Below, in pieces: positions 12,949-18,726 of a DNA stretch of 18,726 bases; within the stretch, counting starts at the first letter, position 1; the number at the start of each line of letters is the position of its first letter. The DNA is from an uncultured Collinsella sp. (GTDB lineage: Bacteria; Actinomycetota; Coriobacteriia; Coriobacteriales; Coriobacteriaceae): NCBI GenBank assembly GCA_958421655.1, contig CATZMG010000045.1, positions 1 to 18,726 of the forward strand, in the 5' to 3' direction. The notes beneath the pieces are model-generated. The model was not told where the DNA came from, did not search any database, and worked only from the letters and a program-made list of their open reading frames with translations. The translations under genes and the position numbers were made by a program.

Positions 12949-13668
12949 TTAGCGCTTAAGACTCGTGGTCTGCCAGTCAGCTATGATGCGGGCCCATTTC
13001 CTGTGCAAGTCGCGTTCGCGGTCGATGAACATGATGGCAAACGCGACAAACAGCAGCAAGCTCGCCACGACGATGGCGTGCAGGCCCATGCGCTCAATGC
13101 ACCAATTGCCCAGTACGGCGCCAAACACAAAGGTAAAGATCACGCCAAAGTACAGCAGGCCGTTTTCCAAAAAGCCGCGCCTATGGGTGATGATGTAGTC
13201 GTCCACGTTTTGCAAGGCATTACGGAGGTTGCCGATACACATCGTCGTGGCAATGCCGTGACCGTGGATCTTGCGGAAGCTCTCAACCTGCATACCGCAG
13301 GCAAACGACGTGAGACAGTTGGCGAGCAGGCTGTAACCGCCACCGGGGATAAAGCTCACGCCCAGCAAGATAACGGCTTCAAAAAACACCGTCACCTGAC
13401 GCCAGTGAATCACACTGCCAAACCGCTCGTGCACCAGGTCGGCAAGCATAATGCCCACGGCAAACGACACCACGGGAAAGAAGTAGCGTCCCGCCAGCGC
13501 CCAGTTGCCCTCCGAGATGCTCACGCCCACCAGCAAGATGTTGCCCGTCTGCGCGTTTGCGAAAACATGGTCGCGCCCAATGTACGAATACACATCCATA
13601 AAGCCACCGGCGAGCGCCAAGATGATGCCCAGCTCAATAGACTCCGATATCTGTTTGGCACGCTGCAT
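12949..13668 (-). CDS. YoaK/DUF1275 family membrane protein
   Basis: A 239-residue integral membrane protein with about six hydrophobic helices. The family hallmark GGFMDVYSYIGRDHVFANAQTGN lies at about residues 21-43, and the second conserved region GMQVESFRK...IATTMCIGNLR in the middle. DUF1275 proteins are common in bacteria and their function is not established. The open frame extends to 13899, but ATG 13668 is chosen because AAGGAGG lies 10 bases upstream and the family consensus starts just after it. GC-rich codon use marks the return to the host backbone after the island. No clear terminator follows; the stop is about 110 bases before the transporter gene on the same strand. Confidence 0.85.
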   Translation of the reverse strand: MQRAKQISESIELGIILALAGGFMDVYSYIGRDHVFANAQTGNILLVGVSISEGNWALAGRYFFPVVSFAVGIMLADLVHERFGSVIHWRQVTVFFEAVILLGVSFIPGGGYSLLANCLTSFACGMQVESFRKIHGHGIATTMCIGNLRNALQNVDDYIITHRRGFLENGLLYFGVIFTFVFGAVLGNWCIERMGLHAIVVASLLLFVAFAIMFIDRERDLHRKWARIIADWQTTSLKR

Positions 13669-13918
13669 CGTCGTGCATCCTCCTTGTTGACGACTCTCTC
13701 GTGCGTTGGCGGAGACATAGCCGCCGTTCATACTGTAACCCATTGACAACATGGCGTGCGCGCGAGATGGCCCCTTCGACACGGGGATACACAGTCTGGA
13801 AACAAACGGCGGGCGCGGCGCCGACACCCGACGCCTCGTGTACTCCACCATTCTTTTTAGCGCCGTCCCAAAAAGACTGGTTACAATTACGTGCAGCATA
13901 CTAACAACGGGAGGAATC

Positions 13919-16060
13919 GTGGCAAAAAAGCCCCAGGACGCTCAGCACAACCAGCACGGCAAGCATGCCCAGCGCGGCCAGCAGCAAAAGCGCGGTGGCA
14001 AGGCCCAGGGCGGCCACGCCACTCATACCCCGGCTGCGCCCGTCCGCCCCTGGCGTCCGAGCCGCGATAAGTTCCTCCCTGTCAGCCGCGCCGACATGGA
14101 TGCGCGCGGCTGGGACCAGTGCGACTTTGTCTACATCTGCGGCGACGCCTACGTGGACCACCCCAGCTTTGGCATGGCCATCGTCAGCCGCGTACTCGAC
14201 GCGCACGGCTACAAGGTGGGCATCATCTGCCAGCCCGACTGGACCGACCCCGCCAGCATCGCGGTGCTCGGCGAGCCGCGCCTGGGCTTTTTGGTCAGCG
14301 CCGGCAACATGGACTCCATGGTCAACCACTATTCGGTGACCAAGCACCGCCGCCACACCGACGCCTATACCCCCGGTGGCGAGGAGGGGCGCCGTCCCAA
14401 CCGTGCCGTCACGGTCTACGGCAACCTCATCCGCCAGACGTTCAAGGACGCCCCCATCATTATCGGTGGCATCGAGGCGAGCCTGCGTCGCCTGGCCCAC
14501 TACGACTACTGGCAGGACAAACTCAAGCGCTCGGTGCTGCTCGACTCGGGCGCCGACATCCTCATCTACGGCATGGGCGAGCACGCGATTGTCGAGATCG
14601 CCGACGCGCTCGACGCGGGACTGCCCGTCGATCAGATTACCTATATCAACGGCACCGTCTACCGCACCAGCTCACTCGACGAGGTCTACGACTACGACCT
14701 GCTGCCCAGCTGGGACGACCTTGCCGCCGACAAGCTCAACTACGCGCGCAGTTTTAACGTGCAGCAGCAAAACATGGACCCCATCACCGGACACCGCCTG
14801 GTGGAGCCCTATCCCAACAGCGTCTATGTGGTACAGAACCCGCCGTCGGCGACGCTCACCACCGACGAGATGGACGAGGTGGCCGAGCTCCCCTACGCAC
14901 GCGATTGGCATCCCGATTACGATGCGGCGGGCGGCGTGCCGGCCTTTGCCGAGATCAAGTTTTCGATCAGCTCCAACCGCGGGTGCTTTGGCGAGTGCTC
15001 GTTTTGCGCGCTGACCTTCCACCAGGGTCGCGTGCTGCAGATGCGCAGCCACGACTCGATCATGCGCGAGGCCGAGCTGCTCACGCGCGATCCCGAGTTT
15101 AAGGGCTACATCAACGACGTGGGCGGACCGACGGCAAACTTTAGCCGCCCGGCCTGCGACAAGCAGCTCAAACACGGCGTGTGCAAGAACAAGCGCTGTC
15201 TGTGGCCGAGCGTGTGCAAGAACATGGTGGTCGACGAGAGCGGCTACACGCAGCTGCTGCGCGACCTGCGCCAGCTGCCGGGCGTCAAGAAGGTCTTTGT
15301 CCGCAGCGGCATCCGTTTTGACTACACCATGGCCGATGCCTCGGACGAGTTTTTGCGCGAGCTGCTGGAGCACCATGTCTCGGGCCAGCTACGTGTGGCA
15401 CCCGAGCACGTGAGCGACGCGGTGCTCTCCGTAATGGGCAAGCCGAGCCGCGCCGTCTACGATGCGTTCTGTCGCAAATTTGAGCGCTTGAACCGTGAAT
15501 ACGGACTTAAACAGTACGTAGTGCCGTATCTGATCTCGAGCCATCCCGGCTCGACGATGAAGGAAGCCGTGGACCTTGCCGAGGCCGTGCGAGACATGGG
15601 CTACATGCCCGAGCAGGTGCAGGACTTCTACCCCACACCGTCCACCATGTCGACGTGCATGTACTACACCGGCGTGGACCCGCGCACCATGGAGCCGATC
15701 TATGTGGCGCGCGACCCGCACGAGAAGGCCATGCAGCGCGCGCTCATCCAGTATCGCAAGCCCGAGAACTACAAGCTCGTGCGTGAGGCACTGGAAAAGG
15801 CCGGCCGCCGCGATCTGATCGGCTACACCAAGCATTGCCTGATCCGCCCCGTGCCGCCGCGCCCGGGCGAGACGTCTGCCGGCGGTGGGCATGGCACCGG
15901 CAAGAAGGGCGGCAAGGCCCACGGCAGCGCTGGTGGTGCCGGCAAGGGGCCTAAGGGCAACAAGGGATACGGCGGCATGTCCCGCGCGCAGAACACCGCC
16001 GGGCGCAACCGCGCGGCCCAGGGACGACAGGGCGCCAACGGAGGCGGCAGGCGCAACTAG
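13919..16060 (+). CDS. YgiQ family radical SAM protein
   Basis: A 713-residue UPF0313/YgiQ protein. The radical SAM motif is C356-x3-C360-x2-C363 in NRGCFGECSFCALTFHQG. The conserved N-terminal part (WDQCDFVYICGDAYVDHPSFG at about 65-85) and the family C-terminal region are intact. The biochemical function of YgiQ proteins is not firmly known. The start is GTG 13919 with GGGAGGA just upstream (short spacing). The open frame back to 13751 has no family similarity. Residues 1-45 are rich in Gln, His, Gly and Lys, and the last 75 or so are Gly/Lys/Arg-rich and low-complexity, suggesting nucleic-acid contact (inference). A TACAAT hexamer at 13882-13887 may be the -10. It is divergent from the YoaK-like gene. 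Confidence 0.9.
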   Translation: MAKKPQDAQHNQHGKHAQRGQQQKRGGKAQGGHATHTPAAPVRPWRPSRDKFLPVSRADMDARGWDQCDFVYICGDAYVDHPSFGMAIVSRVLDAHGYKVGIICQPDWTDPASIAVLGEPRLGFLVSAGNMDSMVNHYSVTKHRRHTDAYTPGGEEGRRPNRAVTVYGNLIRQTFKDAPIIIGGIEASLRRLAHYDYWQDKLKRSVLLDSGADILIYGMGEHAIVEIADALDAGLPVDQITYINGTVYRTSSLDEVYDYDLLPSWDDLAADKLNYARSFNVQQQNMDPITGHRLVEPYPNSVYVVQNPPSATLTTDEMDEVAELPYARDWHPDYDAAGGVPAFAEIKFSISSNRGCFGECSFCALTFHQGRVLQMRSHDSIMREAELLTRDPEFKGYINDVGGPTANFSRPACDKQLKHGVCKNKRCLWPSVCKNMVVDESGYTQLLRDLRQLPGVKKVFVRSGIRFDYTMADASDEFLRELLEHHVSGQLRVAPEHVSDAVLSVMGKPSRAVYDAFCRKFERLNREYGLKQYVVPYLISSHPGSTMKEAVDLAEAVRDMGYMPEQVQDFYPTPSTMSTCMYYTGVDPRTMEPIYVARDPHEKAMQRALIQYRKPENYKLVREALEKAGRRDLIGYTKHCLIRPVPPRPGETSAGGGHGTGKKGGKAHGSAGGAGKGPKGNKGYGGMSRAQNTAGRNRAAQGRQGANGGGRRN

Positions 16061-16968
16061 GGCAGCGGTGCGCTCGCTGCGTCCATCCCGCACGCGTGGC
16101 GCAGCGAGTGCATTGCCTCAATGAGAATGACGCCAGCGATAGCAACCGTGACCACCACGTCGAACGGCGTGTTCACAAACCATAGCAGGCCCATGAGATA
16201 CGAGCCGGCATTAAAGGCAAAGTGCAGCAGGATCGTGTAGCAGAGCTTTCCGGTCGTCACGAGCACCCAGCCAAAGATGAGGCCGGCGGCACCCGCGTAG
16301 CAGCCCTGCACCCAGTTCATGTGCATAAAGCCGAAGACCGCCGCCTGCAGCACAATCGCCGCGGCGATACCCCACGTGCTTGGGGCCGCCCAGGGCACCA
16401 TGGCACCGTCCTGCGCGCTCGCACGACGCCGGCGCTTCCAAAGTGGGCGGCACTGCGGATTAAACGCTCGGAGCGAAAACTCAAAAATAATGCCGCGCAC
16501 CAGCAGCTCTTCACAAAATGGGGCACCGAGCACCGTAGTCAGGACGTCGAGATAGCTGGTGTCGCCCATGCCTGTTTCCTCGACAAGCTTGCTGTAGTCA
16601 GCCGCCGCCTCGGGCAACAGCGACAGCACGGCGTCGGTCACGTAGCCAACGACCACCTGCAGGGCCAGGCCAATCACGATAACGCAGGCGATGCGTTTCC
16701 ACGCCCCACGCGCTCCCCCGCCGAGCGGACGCTCGCTTTGCCGGCGTGCCATAAACGAACGCGGCCACAGATAACGCCACCACAGCAGCGCCATCAAAAA
16801 CGATGCCGCCTGCGCGACAGCCTGAAGCAATTGGATATCGAGGTCGTCGATTGAAAAACCCATGAACACCGATGCGACGCCAAGGGCGGAGAGCAAAACG
16901 ACGCTCAGGACAATATCGGCAGCGACGACGCCAAAACAGGCAAGCGTCCAAATCATCGCATTGAGCAT
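16057..16968 (-). CDS. CPBP family intramembrane metalloprotease
   Basis: A 303-residue polytopic membrane protein with the CPBP (Abi/Rce1-like) motifs: EELLVR with E153 and E154 and R158, FGFMH with H216, and HFAFN with H249 and N253. These residues form the buried metal site of this protease family. Bacterial members act in peptide processing, bacteriocin self-immunity or membrane signalling, and most are uncharacterised. ATG 16968 is chosen for its GGGAGGAGG ribosome-binding site; the frame to 16995 adds nothing. It begins 23 bases after the antitoxin-like gene and is probably cotranscribed with it. Its stop shares the CTAG at 16057-16060 with the ygiQ stop. Confidence 0.85.
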   Translation of the reverse strand: MLNAMIWTLACFGVVAADIVLSVVLLSALGVASVFMGFSIDDLDIQLLQAVAQAASFLMALLWWRYLWPRSFMARRQSERPLGGGARGAWKRIACVIVIGLALQVVVGYVTDAVLSLLPEAAADYSKLVEETGMGDTSYLDVLTTVLGAPFCEELLVRGIIFEFSLRAFNPQCRPLWKRRRRASAQDGAMVPWAAPSTWGIAAAIVLQAAVFGFMHMNWVQGCYAGAAGLIFGWVLVTTGKLCYTILLHFAFNAGSYLMGLLWFVNTPFDVVVTVAIAGVILIEAMHSLRHACGMDAASAPLP

Positions 16969-16981
16969 GCCAACCTCCTCC

Positions 16982-17035
16982 CAACGACTAGTCATTGGGG
17001 ACGTTCTTCAACGACTAGCTGTTGGGGACAGTCTT
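16982..17035. repeat. Two tandem 27-bp REP-like repeats
   Basis: Units 16982-17008 and 17009-17035 match at 22 of 27 positions. Each starts with a 16-bp imperfect palindrome centred on CTAG (CAACGACTAGTCATTG in the first) and continues with GGGGAC. The stop codon and last codons of the antitoxin-like gene and the spacer before the CPBP gene lie inside them. A related TATGGGGACGGAG occurs at 17384-17396. The palindrome-plus-GGGGAC layout is like repetitive extragenic palindromes. Confidence 0.7.
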
Positions 17036-17213
17036 TGCCAAAGGCCCCGCTGGGCGAAATGTCGAACGGAAAGGTGCCGCAGCGATTGAAGGCGGCGATG
17101 AACATGCGGATGGCGTTGGACGGCGTGGTGCCTACGAGTTGGGTTGCAGCCGCGAAGGCCGCCTTTTCCTCGGGCAAGACCTTCGCGACAACCGGGGTCA
17201 TGTGTTCTGCCAT
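16992..17213 (-). CDS. DinJ/RelB-like antitoxin (orphan)
   Basis: A 73-residue protein. Residues 1-45 (MAEHMTPVVAKVLPEEKAAF..., then TPSNAIRMFI) follow the ribbon-helix-helix pattern of RelB/DinJ antitoxins, with GTTPSNAIRMFI at the second helix and a GTFPFDI-type linker. Such proteins neutralise a RelE/YafQ-type RNase and repress their own operon. No toxin gene is present: the next gene is the CPBP protease. The C-terminus is short and encoded by the repeat at 16982-17035, so the toxin-binding tail may be altered. ATG 17213 follows AAGGAA at 5 bases. The in-frame upstream part (to 17288) has no family character. Confidence 0.75.
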   Translation of the reverse strand: MAEHMTPVVAKVLPEEKAAFAAATQLVGTTPSNAIRMFIAAFNRCGTFPFDISPSGAFGKDCPQQLVVEERPQ

Positions 17214-17247
17214 GGCGCTTCCTTTTTGAAACGACGGTGGTGCGGAT

Positions 17248-17306
17248 AGATGCGGGCCACGCGGCTGGGCGACGGGCTGTGAAGGCAACCCGATTGGCCC
17301 GCATCT
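17248..17306 (-). repeat. 12-bp inverted repeat in the antitoxin leader
   Basis: AGATGCGGGCCA (17248-17259) and TGGCCCGCATCT (17295-17306) are perfectly complementary around a 35-base loop. On the - strand the hairpin ends 34 bases before the antitoxin ATG. No T-tract follows. It could be a leader structure, a protein site, or another REP-like element. Confidence 0.6.
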
Positions 17307-17327
17307 GGAGTTTGTTTCTACTGCGTT

Positions 17328-17356
17328 GGTATTACTTGGTAATCCTAAGTATTACC
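17328..17356 (-). promoter_or_regulatory. Candidate operator of the antitoxin-like gene
   Basis: GGTATTACTT (17328-17337) and AAGTATTACC (17347-17356) form a 10-bp dyad with one mismatch. Inside it GGTAAT (17338-17343) pairs with ATTACC (17351-17356). AT-rich repeated half-sites like these upstream of a ribbon-helix-helix gene fit autoregulation. This 216-base intergenic stretch (17214-17429) otherwise holds the 12-bp inverted repeat and a GGGGAC element, and no gene. Confidence 0.45.
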
Positions 17357-17429
17357 CCGCAGATAGAATACCATACCCAACCCTATGGGGACGGAGAAAA
17401 AACGGATCATTTTGTTGCTGAGTAAGTAT

Positions 17430-18726
17430 TTAGAGCGTGATGATGTCCGAGATATTGAGGGCCTGAGCGTCGACGGCATCGTGTGTAGCAAGCAACAGCA
17501 TGCGGCCGTCGAGCAAGTCGAGCACGACCTCGGTGCATGCGTCGCGCGCAGCGATGTCTAGACCGGTAAAGGGCTCGTCCAGAATCACTGCGCCGCCCGG
17601 ACACAGCAGGGCTCGGGCAATCTCGACGCGACGGCGCTGCCCGCCCGAGAGCTCGGCCACGCGGGCATGCACATCGATCCCCGGTACCAGCAGGCGCAAC
17701 AAGGCAGCGGCACTCGAGGCATTCACGCGTGCATCGGCGCACACCAGCACGTTATCCAAAGCAGAGGCGTCCTCAACCAGGCGCGTATCCTGAAACACCA
17801 TCGAGCACGGCGCGCACTCCCCCGCTGTCAACGAAAGCAGCGTCGACTTGCCCACGCCTGAAGCGCCCATCACGCAGATACGCCCGCCCGCGGGCACGTT
17901 GAGCACCAGACCATCCAGCGCCGGAGCCCAGGGTGCCCGGTCGCCCACGGCGAGCGCAAGCTCCGCCGCAGCCCCGCCACCAGCAGAGCCGCCCGCACGC
18001 CCGCGCAGTCCATGCCCATGTGCCCGCACGGCCGCACGCCACGCCACGGGTCCCGAAACCCGCAGCAGCCACACCAGCACGCGCTCACACGCCCACGAGG
18101 CGGCAACGACCAGCACGGTCCACGCCAGCAGATCGGCCGTCTCGATGAGCAGCTTCGCCTGATAGATGCGTTCGCCCACGGTGCCCGTCGCCATGCCGAT
18201 GAGCTCCGCCGCCACGCCGGCCTTCCAGCTCATGCCGATCACAGCGCGGGCGCACGAAAGCACAAACGGCAGGACCTCGCGCCAGGTGTGGGCGCAAAAC
18301 AGACGCCAACCCCGCACGCCATGCAGACGAAACATCTGCTCCAGCGGCTTATCCACTTGCGCCAAGCCCTCGACCAGCGAAAAATACACGCCCGGCAGTG
18401 CCATCAAAAAGACCGCCGCGACGCTCACACGCGCCGACCCCAACCAAATGAGCAGCAGGACCACCACGCAGGCAACCGGTGTCGCCTTAACAAACGAAAG
18501 CGCAGGCGCCACCAAGCGGGCAAACGTCAGCGACCGCACCGAAACTCCCGCCATCACGCCGCCGCACACCGCGGCAAGCGCCAGCCCACCCAAGATTCGC
18601 GCGCCTGAGCCCACCAGAATCGCCCATGTGCCGGCATCGCATACTAGCCGCAGCAACGCCACCGCAACAGTGCCTGGCCCCGGCAAAATCAACGGCTGCG
18701 CTACCAACGCCGCCACCAGCATCCAC
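17430..18726 (-). CDS. ABC transporter, single-chain permease-ATPase fusion (5' partial)
   Basis: At least 430 residues, running off the right edge; the visible ATG at 18722 is probably internal because the usual first membrane helix is missing. Residues 1-220 are a SsuC/TauC-like importer permease with its coupling-loop region at about 135-177 (LHGVRGWRLF...MSWKAGVAAELIG). A Gly/Ala-rich linker (about 222-265) joins an ATPase: Walker A GASGVGKST at 286-294, Q-loop Q311, signature LSGGQ at 358-362, Walker B ILDEP at 380-384, H-loop H414. Only 16 residues separate Walker A from the Q-loop, about 20 fewer than usual for SsuB-like ATPases. Substrate is unknown: sulfonate, nitrate and thiamine-precursor importers share this permease type. 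A binding protein gene would be expected beyond the edge. Confidence 0.85.
   Translation of the reverse strand, partial: WMLVAALVAQPLILPGPGTVAVALLRLVCDAGTWAILVGSGARILGGLALAAVCGGVMAGVSVRSLTFARLVAPALSFVKATPVACVVVLLLIWLGSARVSVAAVFLMALPGVYFSLVEGLAQVDKPLEQMFRLHGVRGWRLFCAHTWREVLPFVLSCARAVIGMSWKAGVAAELIGMATGTVGERIYQAKLLIETADLLAWTVLVVAASWACERVLVWLLRVSGPVAWRAAVRAHGHGLRGRAGGSAGGGAAAELALAVGDRAPWAPALDGLVLNVPAGGRICVMGASGVGKSTLLSLTAGECAPCSMVFQDTRLVEDASALDNVLVCADARVNASSAAALLRLLVPGIDVHARVAELSGGQRRRVEIARALLCPGGAVILDEPFTGLDIAARDACTEVVLDLLDGRMLLLATHDAVDAQALNISDIITL

Noticed and set aside
12928..13746. 272-codon open frame antisense to the YoaK-like gene
   Set aside because: Basic, His/Gln-rich translation without a family; the membrane protein on the - strand is clear.
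13751..13918. Upstream extension of the ygiQ reading frame
   Set aside because: The extra 56 codons have no family similarity and lie in the divergent promoter region; GTG 13919 has a good ribosome-binding site.
16057..16968. CPBP protease as part of the peptide cluster
   Set aside because: CPBP proteins can serve bacteriocin systems, but this one is over 3 kb away, in GC-rich backbone, behind two unrelated genes and paired with the antitoxin-like gene.
16982..17035. Start of a CRISPR array
   Set aside because: Only two abutting units with no spacers between them, and no cas genes in the window.

Overview
The window looks like chromosome from a high-GC Gram-positive gut actinobacterium of the Coriobacteriia, most likely Collinsella-like. 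This is an inference from GC-rich codon use, TACAAT-type -10 boxes, and a mix of anaerobic and housekeeping genes. No rRNA, tRNA, CRISPR array or prophage is visible.

Positions 1-4994: a possible tail of an upstream gene, a small holin-family/YvlD-like membrane protein (+), and a bidirectional terminator. Then an Rrf2 regulator (-) is divergent from cysK (+), followed by mnmA (+). A HipA-like kinase with an N-terminal helix-turn-helix (-) converges on mnmA. Rrf2, cysK and mnmA form a sulfur theme: cysteine synthesis and sulfur use for tRNA 2-thiouridine. Positions 4995-7445 carry an M42 metallopeptidase and a FucO-type alcohol dehydrogenase (both -), separated by a large nested palindrome.

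Positions about 7620-12930 form a clearly AT-richer island. It holds a compact radical-SAM peptide (RiPP-type) cluster on + : a radical SAM/SPASM maturase, a second maturation protein, an acyl-carrier-like protein, a 59-residue Cys-rich precursor, and a LURP-one/tubby-like protein. A convergent ABC transporter lies on -. The first four genes match, from memory, the poorly characterised CcpM / TIGR04066 / ACP-related / CLI_3235-type system known mainly from clostridia. The precursor (10500-10679) overlaps both of its neighbours, is very short, and is easily missed. The LURP-one-like gene is, as far as I know, not a described partner. This island is the best candidate for a new system here.

Positions 12949-18726 return to high GC: a YoaK/DUF1275 membrane protein (-), a YgiQ-type radical SAM protein (+), and a CPBP-family membrane protease (-) whose stop codon shares a CTAG with ygiQ. 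Just upstream of the protease gene is an orphan DinJ/RelB-like antitoxin gene with REP-like repeats at its 3' end. The window ends inside an ABC transporter gene (-) that fuses permease and ATPase in one chain.
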